NCBI GenBank assembly: GCA_009379815.1
Contig: WHSY01000001.1
Coordinates: forward strand, 63,323 to 127,322
Direction: 5' to 3'
DNA: 64,000 nt
Source of the DNA: Pseudonocardiaceae bacterium
GTDB lineage: Bacteria > Actinomycetota > Actinomycetes > Mycobacteriales > Pseudonocardiaceae
Shown here: positions 55,848 to 64,000 of the stretch, in pieces
Layout of the letters: each line of letters begins with the position of its first letter
Position numbering within the stretch: the stretch's first letter is position 1
Notes under the pieces: model-generated
What the model saw: the letters and a program-made list of their open reading frames with translations, nothing else
Database searches by the model: none
What the model was told of the DNA's origin: nothing
Position numbers and translations under genes: made by a program

Positions 55848-56036
55848 ATGTTGTCCGAGAACCAGATCGATCGCATCCTCGGCGGGCTGGGCGAGCTCAG
55901 TGAGCGTGGCCTGCTCGACCGGGAGCAGGCCGACGACATCGCCGACCGGCTGCACCGGGTGGGGCCGCCTGACGCCTCGCCACCCTCGGAGCCGTCCCGA
56001 GCTCGCGACATCCACCCACTGGGACCGCCTGCCTGA
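55848..56036 (+). CDS. small hypothetical protein
   Basis: 62 residues: MLSENQIDRILGGLGELSERGLLDREQADDIA is split here as ENQIDRILGGLGELSERGLL and DREQADDIADRLHRV, an amphipathic helical pattern, followed by a Pro-rich tail. No family was recognised and the ribosome binding site is weak. It lies alone in a region rich in gene fragments, so it may be a short regulator or a degraded piece. Coding potential is moderate. Confidence 0.4.
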   Translation: MLSENQIDRILGGLGELSERGLLDREQADDIADRLHRVGPPDASPPSEPSRARDIHPLGPPA

Positions 56037-56107
56037 CCTGACGCTGCACGACCAGCGGCGAAGTGTGCCGGTAGCCTCGGCCGACCCCGCGGGTCGAGGC
56101 ACCCGAG

Positions 56108-56200
56108 ATGATCGTCGCGCTGGCCGCGCATGACATCGCCGCCGTCTACCGAGGTCTGGCCGAGCGCGGGATCAGCCAGCACCACATCGCGCGGCGCCGC
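56108..56200 (+). pseudogene. fragment of an XRE-like helix-turn-helix regulator
   Basis: The plus strand reads LAAHDIAAVYRGLAERGISQ and then HHIA, matching the first helices of actinobacterial XRE-type regulators whose sequence normally continues into a QSQSEV recognition helix. Here it changes into unrelated sequence near 56200. No start or downstream domain is preserved. Assignment is tentative. Confidence 0.4.
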
Positions 56201-56452
56201 TTGTCGGACGGTTTCCGGGTCACCGCGGGCGGTGTAAACCCAACACCGAAGCTGCGCTTCCGCCAGCTTCGCCGAGGTGATCCGGCGCCGGGGGTCGGTC
56301 ATCGCTTTGAAGTGCAATCGTCGATCCCCCGGCCGCCGCAGCCCGCGCAATAACGCCCGTGCGGCGGCGAGCTCGGCCGGTTCCAGCACCGCAGCCACCA
56401 GTAGCAGACAGGGGCCACGGCGGGACTCGTCGACGAACGCATGCACCGTCAT
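56190..56452 (-). pseudogene. fragment of an HAFVDES-type (DUF3800-like) protein
   Basis: From ATG 56452 the minus strand encodes MTVHAFVDESRRGPCLLLVA, LLRGLRRPGDRRLHFK and VYTARGDPETVRQ, which reads as the N-terminal third of a conserved actinobacterial protein of the DUF3800/RNase H-like type. Downstream of about 56195 the similarity stops and the plus strand HTH fragment begins. The gene is truncated by a rearrangement. The family name is a guess; the truncation is more certain. Confidence 0.45.
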
Positions 56453-56566
56453 GGCTGGCGATCCTCTCTCCGGGGTGTGACTGATCACTGATCCCGTTGG
56501 GGCCACCGCGACACACGAGCTGATCGAGTGAGACCCCTGGTGAGCGGGAAGCCTTGGCGGGGCCGG

Positions 56567-57304
56567 TCAGCCGCTGCCGCGGGTTGTTCGCGCGGCGCGG
56601 CGCACGGCCCGGGTCAGCGGTCCCTGGCGACGTGGATGCCGCCGCTCCACGGGATGCCCTTCGCGGTGCGGCGCGGGAAGGTCCACCGCGATCTCCTCGC
56701 CGAGGGCGTAGCCCAGCTGCAGGTGCAGGTCGTCGCCGCTCCAGAACCGGCCCGGGTCGTACCACTGGGCGCGGCGCCGTGCGGGGAGCAACCCCATGGC
56801 CTGGTAGGTCAGCGCCACCACTTCGGCGCAGTAGGCGGTCCGCAGGTCCTGCTGGCCCTCGCGATCTCGGCGCTGGGGTATCCGGCTGCGGGCCCACTGG
56901 CCGACCAGCCGTGCGGTGGACGGGAACGACGTCCCGTCGAGCTGCGCGATGCAGCGCAGCACGGCGTCCTCGACATCCGTGGTGATCGCCGGCTGGAGCT
57001 GGCGCAGCCAGGCCCGCTGGTCGTACCGGTTGACCCAGACGCCGACCGCATCGCGCAGGTCGTGCAACTGGACCCCGCGCTGACGGGTGCCGGACCACTG
57101 GTCGACCAACGAGCGCCCGAGTTCGGCGTGCCACATCAGCGCGGGCAGGTCATCGATCACGATGGACATCCCGACGTGGTTGACCGGGCTGTTGGTCATC
57201 CCGCGGATCGCGCGGTCGGCCGCCGAGCTGCCGCGAAACAGCCAGATGTCGCCGGTCCGCGTCGCGTCCGCGGCGCGGTCGAGGCTGATCGAAGTGCCCG
57301 GCAT
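56567..57304 (-). CDS. YiiX/NlpC-P60-like (permuted papain-fold) hydrolase
   Basis: 245 residues. TGDIWLFRGSSAADRAIRGM and VNHVGMSIVIDDL give the histidine half and AYCAEVVALTYQAMGLL the cysteine half, in the order seen in permuted NlpC/P60 (YiiX/YaeF-type) hydrolases. No signal peptide is seen, so it is probably cytosolic. The C-terminal 40 residues are basic and unstructured. Start ATG 57304; the plus-strand 55-residue protein is divergently encoded 33 bases away. Amidase or lipid hydrolase function is suggested by the fold only. Confidence 0.75.
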   Translation of the reverse strand: MPGTSISLDRAADATRTGDIWLFRGSSAADRAIRGMTNSPVNHVGMSIVIDDLPALMWHAELGRSLVDQWSGTRQRGVQLHDLRDAVGVWVNRYDQRAWLRQLQPAITTDVEDAVLRCIAQLDGTSFPSTARLVGQWARSRIPQRRDREGQQDLRTAYCAEVVALTYQAMGLLPARRRAQWYDPGRFWSGDDLHLQLGYALGEEIAVDLPAPHREGHPVERRHPRRQGPLTRAVRRAARTTRGSG

Positions 57305-57337
57305 GGTCCCAGGCTAGAGGGGTGGCAGGCTGGGGCG

Positions 57338-57505
57338 ATGAGGTGGTGGAAGGTGCTGGGCCTGGCCGGGATCGCGGGTGTGGCGAGTACCGGGGTGCTG
57401 ATCGCCCGTGCGCAGCGAACCCGGCAGGCTTACACCCCCGAGGAGATCCGCTCGCGGCTGCACGCCCGCGCGGCGCAGGCCCACGGCCGGGGCCATAAGC
57501 AGTGA
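57338..57505 (+). CDS. small single-pass membrane protein
   Basis: 55 residues. One hydrophobic helix (VLGLAGIAGVASTGVLIARA, residues 6-25) is followed by a charged tail with YTPEEIRSRLHARAA. Similar short MRWWKV-type proteins occur in related actinomycetes, which supports coding, but the function is unknown. ATG 57338 lies 12 bases after ggctgggg. It is divergent from the YiiX-like gene. Confidence 0.65.
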   Translation: MRWWKVLGLAGIAGVASTGVLIARAQRTRQAYTPEEIRSRLHARAAQAHGRGHKQ

Positions 57506-57962
57506 TCCCCCGCATCGGGTTGTGGACCGCGCGCAGCAGGGTTGGTTGCGCACCATGCGCGACGGTCGGCACTACTACAGCGCCGACACGGGTGGCAGCG
57601 CAAGCTGGCGGACCTGACCCTCGAGCAGCTCGCTCTCGAGCGTGGGCCGTTACGCCCGGTGCAGCCGATCACCTCGGGTGGCTCGACGCAGCTGCGTACG
57701 GCGTTGCGCGCAGCCGGTCGGCAGGCGGTCACCACACTGGCGACCGACTGGATCACCAACCCGGCCGGATACACCGAACTGGCCGAGACCCTCGCGGCCG
57801 AGGTCTCCGCGGTTCGTCGACGAGGACGGCGGCTGGGCGTGTGTCGCCGACGACCTGCTCGGGGCGGGCTCGCCGACCTCGAAGGACGCGGCAGGCGCCT
57901 ACCTGTACCTCAGCTCGTTGAGCAAGGACTTCGACCCGGGCTTCGATCAGCGGCGGGCCTGA
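57506..57962 (+). pseudogene. frameshifted remnant of an unknown protein
   Basis: A continuous protein can be read only by changing frame twice. The first piece contains WLRTMRDGRHYYSADT, the second QRKLADLTLEQLALERG then TLATDWITNPAGYTELAETL, the third RFVDEDGGWACVADDLL then AYLYLSSLSKDFDPGF, ending at TGA 57962. The shifts lie near 57592 and 57812. There is no start codon with a good ribosome binding site. Family unknown. It completes the decayed 55.8-58.0 kb zone. Confidence 0.55.
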
Positions 57963-58067
57963 CGACCACCGCTTCGGGGTGGGAGCGGCCGCGCCGGCGC
58001 GCGTGCCGGGGCGGACACCGGGCGACGACAGTTGCGCCCGAAGCTCGGCGGCTATCCTGGTGCCAGT

Positions 58068-61000
58068 ATGGGAACGTCGTTTTCCAGATCCCCGCTCGCC
58101 GATTTGCGGGATCGCCTGCCCGGCCTGATGCTGCGCGACCAGCGGCGCCTGGGGCGGCGTCTCGACGGTGCGCGCAAGGTCCGCGATCCGCAGCGCCGGC
58201 AGGCGATCGCCGACGAGATCGGCTCCGACATCGATGACGCGCAGCAGCGCATCGACGGCCGCCGCGCCGTGGTTCCGAACATCAGCTATCCGGAGGCGCT
58301 GCCGATCAGCCGGCGCCGGGACGAGATCGCGGCCGCGATCCGTGACCACCAGGTCGTGGTCGTCGCGGGCGAGACGGGCTCCGGCAAGACCACCCAGCTG
58401 CCGAAGATCTGTCTGCAGCTCGGACGGGGTGTGCAGGGGCTGATCGGGCACACCCAGCCGCGCCGGATCGCGGCACGCACGGTCGCCGAGCGCATCTCGG
58501 AGGAGCTGGACACCCCGCTGGGCGGTGCCGTCGGCTACACCGTGCGGTTCACCGACCAGGTCGGTGACGGCAGCCTGGTCAAGCTCATGACCGACGGCAT
58601 CCTGCTGACCGAGATCCAGCGGGACCGGCTGCTGCGGCAGTACGACACGCTGATCATCGACGAGGCGCACGAGCGGTCGCTGAACGTCGACTTCCTCATC
58701 GGCTACCTCAAGCAGCTGCTGCCGCGTCGGCCCGATCTCAAGGTGATCATCACCTCGGCGACGATCGACCCGGAGCGCTTCTCGCGGCACTTCGACGGTG
58801 CCCCGGTGGTCGAGGTCTCCGGTCGGACCTACCCGGTGCAGGTCCGCTACCGGCCCGTTGTCGACCCCGACGATCCCGACGGCGACGACCGCGACCAGAC
58901 GCAGGCGATCTGCGACGCGGTGGGCGAGCTGCGCGGTGAGGGGCTGCGTGGCGAGGGTCTGGGCGACATCTTGGTGTTCCTGTCCGGCGAGCGCGAGATC
59001 CGCGACACCAGGGACGCACTCGCGGCGCTGGACCTGCCCGACACCGAGATCCTGCCGCTGTTCGCGCGGCTGTCGGCCGCCGAGCAGCACCGGGTGTTCG
59101 CGCCGCATCGGGGCCGCAGGATCGTGCTGGCGACCAACGTCGCCGAGACGTCGCTGACGGTGCCAGGGATCAAGTACGTCATCGACCCGGGCACCGCCAG
59201 GATCTCGCGCTACAGCCACCGGCTCAAGGTGCAGCGGCTGCCGATCGAGCGCGTCTCGCAGGCCTCGGCGCGGCAGCGCGCGGGCCGTTGCGGCCGTACT
59301 TCGGACGGGATCTGCATCCGGCTCTACACCGAGGCAGACTTCGCCGACCGCCCCGAGTTCACCGACCCGGAGATCCTGCGCACCAACCTCGCCTCGGTCA
59401 TCCTGCAGATGACCTCGCTGGGGCTGGGCGACATCGGCGGGTTCCCGTTCGTCGACCCCCCGGACCGGCGAGCGATCTCCGACGGGGTGGTGCTGCTGGA
59501 TGAACTGGGCGCGCTCGACCCCGCACAGCAGGACCCGCACAAGCGCCTCACCCGCCTGGGCCGCGACCTGGCGCAGCTGCCCGTCGACCCGCGGCTGGGT
59601 CGCATGGTGCTCGAGGCGGACCGCAACGGGTGCCTGCGGGAAGTGATGATCATCGTGGCCGCGCTGTCGATCCAGGACCCCCGGGAGCGGCCGGCCGAGG
59701 CGCGGCAGGCGGCCGACGACACGCATGCCCGGTTCGCCGAGAAGGACTCGGACTTCCTGGCCTACCTGCACCTGTGGCAGTACCTGAGCGAGCAGCAGAA
59801 GGCGCTGTCGTCCAACCGGTTCCGCAAGCTGTGCAAGGCCGAGTTCCTGCACTATCAGCGCATCCGCGAGTGGCAGGACCTCTACGGCCAGCTGCGCCAG
59901 GTGAGCAGCGGCCTCGGGCTGTCCCGCAACAGCACTCCCGCCGACCCGCAGCGTGTCCACGTCTGCCTGCTGGCAGGCCTGCTGTCGCATGTCGGGCTGC
60001 GCGACGTCGAGCGGCGCGACTACCTCGGCGCACGGGGCGCGCGGTTCGCCGTCTTCCCGGGATCGTCGCTGTTCGGCAAGCCGCCGCGCTGGGTGATGGC
60101 TGCCGAGCTGGTGGAGACCTCGCGGCTGTGGGGGCGGATCTGCGCGCGCATCGAGCCGGAGTGGATCGAGCCGCTGGCGGGCCACCTGGTCAAGCGCAGC
60201 TACTCCGAGCCGCACTGGGAGCGCAACCGCGGTTCGGCGGTGGCCTACGAGCGCGTCACGCTCTACGGCGTCCCGATCGTCGCCGCCCGCTTGGTCAACT
60301 ACGGCCGCATCGACCCCGAGGTCTCGCGGGAGCTGTTCATCCGCCACGCCCTGGTGGAGGGTGACTGGGAGACCCGGCACGCCTTCTTCCGCGAGAACCG
60401 CGCGCTGCTCGACGAGGTCGCCGAACTCGAGAACCGGGCGCGGCGCCGCGACATCCTCGTCGACGACGACACGCTGTTCGATTTCTACGACCGGCGCGTC
60501 CCCGCCGATGTCGTCTCCGCCCGGCATTTCGACAGCTGGTGGCGCACCGCGCGGCGCACCCAGCCCGACCTGCTCGACTTCTCCACCGAGATGCTGGTCA
60601 ACGAGGCGGCGGGGGTCGTGGCCGAGCGCGACTACCCGGACGTCTGGCGCCACGGCAGCCTGGCACTGCCGCTGACCTACCAGTTCGAGCCGGGCGCCGA
60701 CGCCGACGGGGTGACCGTGCACATCCCGCTGCCGGTGCTCAACCAGGTCGGCGGCGACGACTTCAGCTGGCAGGTGCCGGGCTTGCGGCAGGAGCTGGTC
60801 ACCGCGCTGCTGCGGTCGTTGCCCAAACCGCTGCGCCGCAACGTCGTCCCGGTGCCCGACGTCGCGACGGCGGTGCTGGCGCGGGTCACGCCCTATGGCG
60901 AGCCGCTGCTCGACGCCCTGGAGCGCGAGCTGCGCGAGCTGGGGGCGGCAGCGGTACCGCGAGATGCCTGGCAGCTCGACCGGGTCCCGGAGCACCTGAA

Positions 61001-61985
61001 GCCGACCTTCCGCGTGACCGACGGTCAGGACGGCACCGTTGCCGAGGGCAAGGACCTCGACGACCTCCAGCGGCGCTGCGCGCCTGCCCTGTCGGTCACG
61101 CTGTCGGAGGCCGCGGCCGGGCTCGAACGGGAGGGGCTGCGAAGCTGGGAGATCGGCACGCTGCCGAACACCCACCGGCAGCAGCGCGACGGCCACGTCG
61201 TCACCGCCTACCCCGCACTCGTCGACGAGGGCGACGCCGCCGCGGTGCGGATGTTCGCCTCGCCCGAGGCGGCGCGGCAGGCCATGTGGCAGGGGACCCG
61301 GCGGCTGCTGCTGCTCGACGTGCCGTCGCCGGTCAAGCAGGTGGCACGGAGCCTGGGCAACGAGGCGAAGCTGACGCTTGCCCGCAACCCACACGGCAGC
61401 GTGGCCGCGCTGCTCGACGACTGTGTGCACTGTGCCGCCGACAAGATCATCACGGACTGCGGCGGGCCGGCCCGGGTTGAGGACGGCTACGGCCGGCTGC
61501 GCGACGCGGTGCGCGCCGAGCTGGGTGCCACGGTGCTCGACGTCGTCGGGCGGGTGCAGCGCGTGCTGGCCGCCGCACACGCCGCCGAGGCCCGGCTGGC
61601 GACCACGTCGGGCTCCGCCGACGCGCTGGCCGACATCAGGACGCAGCTGGCTGCCCTGGTCGGCGACGGCTTCGTCACCGCCACCGGGTGGGAGCGGTTG
61701 CAGGATCTGCCGCGCTACCTGCAGGCCATCGAGCGCCGGTTGGAGAAGCTGCCGCGCGATCCCGGTCGCGATCGGGACCTGATGCGCGACGTCGAGGCAG
61801 TGACGCGGGAGTACGAGCAGCTGACGGGCACCGCGCCCGCGGAGGCACTGACACCGATCCGGTGGATGATCGAGGAGCTGCGGGTCAGCTACTTCGCCCA
61901 GGAGCTGCGGACCGCGTACCCGGTGTCGGTCAAGCGCATCCACCGGGCCATCGACGAGGTCGCCGAGACCGCCGCCGCCCGCTAG
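58068..61985 (+). CDS. hrpA: DEAH-box ATP-dependent RNA helicase HrpA
   Basis: 1305 residues, the full length of bacterial HrpA. Motif I GETGSGKTT at 101-109, DEAH at 198-201, SATIDPERFS (motif III) soon after and the QRAGRCGR motif VI near 405. The HA2/OB-fold and the long C-terminal DUF3418 region follow. It unwinds RNA and helps rescue stalled ribosomes. ATG 58068 is chosen; an upstream in-frame start at 58032 adds 12 residues without homology. The opposite strand is open over most of its length but has no family similarity. Confidence 0.96.
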   Translation: MGTSFSRSPLADLRDRLPGLMLRDQRRLGRRLDGARKVRDPQRRQAIADEIGSDIDDAQQRIDGRRAVVPNISYPEALPISRRRDEIAAAIRDHQVVVVAGETGSGKTTQLPKICLQLGRGVQGLIGHTQPRRIAARTVAERISEELDTPLGGAVGYTVRFTDQVGDGSLVKLMTDGILLTEIQRDRLLRQYDTLIIDEAHERSLNVDFLIGYLKQLLPRRPDLKVIITSATIDPERFSRHFDGAPVVEVSGRTYPVQVRYRPVVDPDDPDGDDRDQTQAICDAVGELRGEGLRGEGLGDILVFLSGEREIRDTRDALAALDLPDTEILPLFARLSAAEQHRVFAPHRGRRIVLATNVAETSLTVPGIKYVIDPGTARISRYSHRLKVQRLPIERVSQASARQRAGRCGRTSDGICIRLYTEADFADRPEFTDPEILRTNLASVILQMTSLGLGDIGGFPFVDPPDRRAISDGVVLLDELGALDPAQQDPHKRLTRLGRDLAQLPVDPRLGRMVLEADRNGCLREVMIIVAALSIQDPRERPAEARQAADDTHARFAEKDSDFLAYLHLWQYLSEQQKALSSNRFRKLCKAEFLHYQRIREWQDLYGQLRQVSSGLGLSRNSTPADPQRVHVCLLAGLLSHVGLRDVERRDYLGARGARFAVFPGSSLFGKPPRWVMAAELVETSRLWGRICARIEPEWIEPLAGHLVKRSYSEPHWERNRGSAVAYERVTLYGVPIVAARLVNYGRIDPEVSRELFIRHALVEGDWETRHAFFRENRALLDEVAELENRARRRDILVDDDTLFDFYDRRVPADVVSARHFDSWWRTARRTQPDLLDFSTEMLVNEAAGVVAERDYPDVWRHGSLALPLTYQFEPGADADGVTVHIPLPVLNQVGGDDFSWQVPGLRQELVTALLRSLPKPLRRNVVPVPDVATAVLARVTPYGEPLLDALERELRELGAAAVPRDAWQLDRVPEHLKPTFRVTDGQDGTVAEGKDLDDLQRRCAPALSVTLSEAAAGLEREGLRSWEIGTLPNTHRQQRDGHVVTAYPALVDEGDAAAVRMFASPEAARQAMWQGTRRLLLLDVPSPVKQVARSLGNEAKLTLARNPHGSVAALLDDCVHCAADKIITDCGGPARVEDGYGRLRDAVRAELGATVLDVVGRVQRVLAAAHAAEARLATTSGSADALADIRTQLAALVGDGFVTATGWERLQDLPRYLQAIERRLEKLPRDPGRDRDLMRDVEAVTREYEQLTGTAPAEALTPIRWMIEELRVSYFAQELRTAYPVSVKRIHRAIDEVAETAAAR

Positions 61986-61989
61986 CCTA

Positions 61990-62083
61990 GCGCTGTGGTG
62001 AAGCCATCCGACGCGCGCATGTTCTCGCGACGCGCGCGTCACTTCGCGCGCGTCGGTCAGAGAACGCGCGCGTAGCACAGCGC
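61990..62083 (+). terminator. large nested hairpin after hrpA
   Basis: Three nested stems: GCGCTGTG (61990-61997) with CACAGCGC (62076-62083); ACGCGCGCatGTTCTC (62011-62026) with GAGAACGCGCGCGT (62060-62073); and GACGCGCGCG (62029-62038) with CGCGCGCGTC (62045-62054) around a TCACTT loop. It lies between the convergent hrpA and small-protein genes, so a bidirectional terminator is likely, though it may be a mobile or repeated palindrome. Confidence 0.65.
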
Positions 62084-62130
62084 GGCGAGGGCAACGTTTC
62101 AAACATCCCCGCTCGAGCAGGCATGACGGG

Positions 62131-62394
62131 TCAGGCGGTGCGATGTAGCGCGGTGACCAGGGTCTCGTCTCGGGGTGACCGGCGGGTAGCGGGGTGTTCG
62201 ACCAGCGCGAGCACGCGCCCGGCCATGAACCGCGCGGTGCGCACGGGTGCCCCGCCGCGGGTCACCTCGGTGACCTCGACGACGCCGCGCCCGTGCGTGA
62301 TGTCGACCCGCCGGCCCGCCCGGGTGGCCTCGATCTCGTAGCTGCGGGAGGAGCCGCCGGCGTCGATCACGATCTCGACTCGATCGCCCTTCAT
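62131..62394 (-). CDS. small hypothetical protein
   Basis: 87 residues: MKGDRVEIVIDAGGSSRSYEI, then RRVDITHGRGVVEVTEVTRGG and VLALVEHPATRRSP. Beta-rich, basic, without hydrophobic segments. GAAGGA lies 9 bases before ATG 62394 on its strand, which supports this start over the longer open frame. Not recognised as a known family. It converges with hrpA through the nested hairpin. Confidence 0.6.
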   Translation of the reverse strand: MKGDRVEIVIDAGGSSRSYEIEATRAGRRVDITHGRGVVEVTEVTRGGAPVRTARFMAGRVLALVEHPATRRSPRDETLVTALHRTA

Positions 62395-62720
62395 GGACTG
62401 CCATCCTTCGTCCTGCGGTACCTGGTGCACCGCACCGGTGGGTTGGGGTCCGGGCCACGACGCTGGTCGCCTCGCGGCGCTATAGCGCACCGCGGCTTCA
62501 GCCGAACGATCGTCCGCGGTGGCAATTCAACTGTTGGGACCCGGGGACACAGGGCGTCCCGGCCCGGACGTCGGGTATAACCACCCAGAGCCCTCCGGCA
62601 TTCCCGCGCGGCGGCGTCGAGCACCGGACCGACCGACCGACCGACCCGACCGACCGGCGTGAGGCCGCCACGGCCCGCCCACTACCGTGACCGGGCAGTC
62701 GTGATCGTGGAGGTGGGTAC
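62395..62720 (+). other. intergenic region with palindrome and GACC tract
   Basis: No gene seen. It contains the perfect palindrome GCGCTATAGCGC (near 62476-62487) and a run of GACC units (62625-62657). TATAGC in the palindrome or GTATAAC near 62575 could serve as -10 elements for the divergent genes; no good -35 was found. Confidence 0.45.
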
Positions 62721-63404
62721 ATGGCCGGGTCCGTTGTCGTCACCGGCGCGGCAGGTGCGCTGGGCCGCGCGGTGGTCGCCGAGTTCTCGCAGCGTGGCGA
62801 GCCGGTGGTCGCGCTCGACATCGCAGGGGATGCCCTGGACAGCGTCACCGACCTCGCGACCGGTGCGCCGGTGCACCCGATCGGCGCCGATCTCGCCGAT
62901 CGCGACGCCGTGGCGGCCGCCTGGCAACGGGTCGACGAGTTCGGCAGCCCGCGGGCACTGGTGGCGCTGGCGGGCGGGTTCGCCGGCGCGAAGCTCGCCG
63001 ACCTCGACGAAGCAGGGTTCGAGGAGATGATGCAGAGCAACTTCTCCAGCACGCTGTGGTGCTGCCAGGCCGCGGCGCAGCGGCTGACCGCGGGCGGCTC
63101 GATCGTGACGATGGGTGCCCGTACCGCCGTCGCGGGCTCGGGGCCGGTGGCGCACGCGACGAGCAAGGCGGCCGTCGTGCGGCTCACCGAGGTGCTCGCA
63201 GAGGAGCTCAAACGCTCCGGGATCCGTGTCAACACCCTGCTGCCGTCGGTGATCGACACCCCGGCGAACCGGACCTGGATGTCGGAGGACCTGGCGGAGC
63301 GCGCGGTCCCGCCGGAGGCGATCGCGCGGGTGATCGCCTTCCTGTGCAGCGACGATGCCTGGCTGATCAGCGGCGCCAGGATCCCGGTCTACGGCAACGC
63401 CTGA
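62721..63404 (+). CDS. SDR-family protein with atypical active site
   Basis: 227 residues with the fold and glycine motif of SDRs (VVVTGAAGALGRAV, ALAGGFAG). At the catalytic position the YxxxK motif reads HATSK, so histidine replaces tyrosine, and the serine site (VTMGART) reads alanine. It may be inactive or use another mechanism. gtggaggtgggtac precedes ATG 62721. The C-terminus RIPVYGNA replaces the usual VDGG motif. It is next to a convergent acidic protein gene. Confidence 0.82.
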   Translation: MAGSVVVTGAAGALGRAVVAEFSQRGEPVVALDIAGDALDSVTDLATGAPVHPIGADLADRDAVAAAWQRVDEFGSPRALVALAGGFAGAKLADLDEAGFEEMMQSNFSSTLWCCQAAAQRLTAGGSIVTMGARTAVAGSGPVAHATSKAAVVRLTEVLAEELKRSGIRVNTLLPSVIDTPANRTWMSEDLAERAVPPEAIARVIAFLCSDDAWLISGARIPVYGNA

Positions 63405-63434
63405 TCCCGGGCCTGATCCCGGGCCTGATCCCGG
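63400..63434 (+). repeat. CCTGATCCCGGG tandem repeat
   Basis: Nearly three copies of the 12-base unit CCTGATCCCGGG start over the stop codon of the SDR-like gene and run to just before the stop of the convergent gene. Each copy contains a TGA, which gives back-up stops. Repeat number could vary. Confidence 0.75.
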
Positions 63435-63435
63435 C

Positions 63436-63672
63436 CTAGTCCACGGGTTCTTCCGCGCTGCCGCCCGGCTCGCCCGCTCCACCGGGCATGTCCTCGACAT
63501 CCTTGTCCTGGTCGAACGCGGGCTCGTCGGGATCGTGGTCGTCGTGGTCGGCGTCGTCGCGAGTGTCCTGCGGCTCGCGGTCGAACACCTTGCGTTCCAG
63601 CTCGTCGACGGTCCGCTCGGTATCGGTCCGGGGATCCGGTTGCTCGGTCAGCCCGCTGCCCTCCTTCGCCAT
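63436..63672 (-). CDS. small acidic, probably disordered protein
   Basis: 78 residues: MAKEGSGLTEQPDPRTDTE, then VDELERKVFDREPQD, then long runs of Asp and His and a Gly-Glu-Pro tail. It has very low complexity and no recognised domain. Start ATG 63672 on the minus strand; a longer open frame upstream is not supported. It lies just 31 bases past the cysteinyl ligase C-terminus. Function unknown. Confidence 0.55.
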   Translation of the reverse strand: MAKEGSGLTEQPDPRTDTERTVDELERKVFDREPQDTRDDADHDDHDPDEPAFDQDKDVEDMPGGAGEPGGSAEEPVD

Positions 63673-63703
63673 GACGGCCACATCCACCGTACGTACCCGC
63701 GGG

Positions 63704-64000
63704 TCAGGCCAGCGCGAGGGTGCGCAGCAGCAGCCGCGCCGCCTCCCCGCCTTCCTCCTCGGCGACCCCGAGGGCGCGGGGTACGTCGAGATCGTCGACG
63801 AGCGCAGCGGTGACCGCGTCAACCGAGGCAGGCGACGCCGTCGTGGTGCCTGCAGCCGAGTAGAGCCGCTCGAGGCGGGCGGCGGCGCGCTCGACCTCGG
63901 CGGCGGTGTGGTCCCAGGACCGATGCCAGACGCGGTCGAGCAGCAGTAGCCGGACCGCCGCAGGCGGGTGGTCGCGGAGCAGGTCGCTGACGAGCACGAG
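63704..64000 (-). CDS. C-terminal part of a cysteinyl-tRNA synthetase-like/MshC-like ligase
   Basis: The last ~98 codons of a class I aminoacyl-tRNA-synthetase-like protein that begins beyond the right edge. LVSDLLRDHPPAAVRLLLLD is the segment that follows the KMSKS loop in CysS and in the mycothiol ligase MshC, and ALVDDLDVPRALGVAEEEGG matches the helical end of both. Without the N-terminus the choice between a second CysS and MshC cannot be made. Confidence 0.7.
   Translation of the reverse strand, partial: LVLVSDLLRDHPPAAVRLLLLDRVWHRSWDHTAAEVERAAARLERLYSAAGTTTASPASVDAVTAALVDDLDVPRALGVAEEEGGEAARLLLRTLALA

Noticed and set aside
57753-62102. Very long open frame on the strand opposite hrpA
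   Set aside because: It is a by-product of high-GC codon use over hrpA; its translation is Arg/Val/Asp-rich with no family motif, while the plus strand has full HrpA motifs.
62625-62657. GACC tetranucleotide run as a possible CRISPR-like or phase-variation tract
   Set aside because: No spacers, and it is intergenic without effect on a reading frame.

Overview
The window is high-GC DNA with dense, mostly co-directional genes, GTG starts and frequent 1-4 base start/stop overlaps. A mycofactocin-type dehydrogenase, an FprA-type ferredoxin reductase, luciferase-like (probably F420-linked) oxidoreductases and bacterial P450s point to an actinomycete. The beta-alpha-activator cobalt nitrile hydratase cluster closely resembles the one known from Pseudonocardia thermophila, so Pseudonocardia or a near relative is the best guess. 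No tRNA, rRNA, CRISPR array or insertion sequence was recognised.

Layout. 0-2.7 kb: edge of a Phd-type antitoxin gene, a peroxiredoxin-like/2OG-oxygenase fusion and NADP-glutamate dehydrogenase. 2.8-6.2 kb: nitrile degradation operon (amidase, nitrile hydratase beta and alpha, activator) behind a good promoter. 6.3-8.0 kb: mhqO/mhqD-like hydroquinone pair. 8.1-28.3 kb: a block of catabolic operons (FAD oxidoreductase, three luciferase-like oxidoreductases, two P450s, acyl-CoA ligase, mycofactocin SDR, TetR regulator, MetE-like protein, acyl-CoA carboxylase, enoyl-CoA hydratase, FprA reductase). Several of its promoters share an operator-like sequence built on AACGnnCGTwTGGTAG. This is the best candidate for an undescribed pathway and regulon. 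28.4-31.0 kb: PP2C phosphatase, two tiny proteins, and a CoA-disulfide-reductase-type gene broken by an internal deletion. 31.0-40.8 kb: lactonase-like MBL protein, an SDR without its catalytic triad, a molybdenum hydroxylase operon with an embedded enoyl-CoA hydratase, an acyl-CoA ligase, a TetR regulator and a CynX-type transporter. 40.9-47.4 kb: FAH-family hydrolase, luciferase-like monooxygenase, MBL protein, LysR regulator, group 2 sigma factor and intradiol (hydroxyquinol-type) dioxygenase.

47.6-50 kb carries an exported protein plus a polytopic membrane protein. 50-51.7 kb carries arsR and an MFS exporter beside a remnant of an arsI/cadI gene. 51.8-55.7 kb has two SDR-type dehydrogenases and aconitase. 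55.8-58.0 kb is a decayed zone of gene fragments around a YiiX/NlpC-like hydrolase and a 55-residue membrane protein. 58-62 kb is a full-length hrpA helicase followed by a large nested hairpin. The right end holds small proteins, an SDR-like protein and the C-terminus of a cysteinyl-tRNA synthetase/MshC-type ligase.

Functionally the window is mainly a degradation region: nitriles to acids, hydroquinone and hydroxyquinol ring cleavage, and CoA-thioester oxidation fed by P450s and molybdenum hydroxylases. Intergenic DNA also carries three copies of a dispersed inverted repeat (about 19.5, 30.95 and 46.4 kb) and other hairpin repeats.
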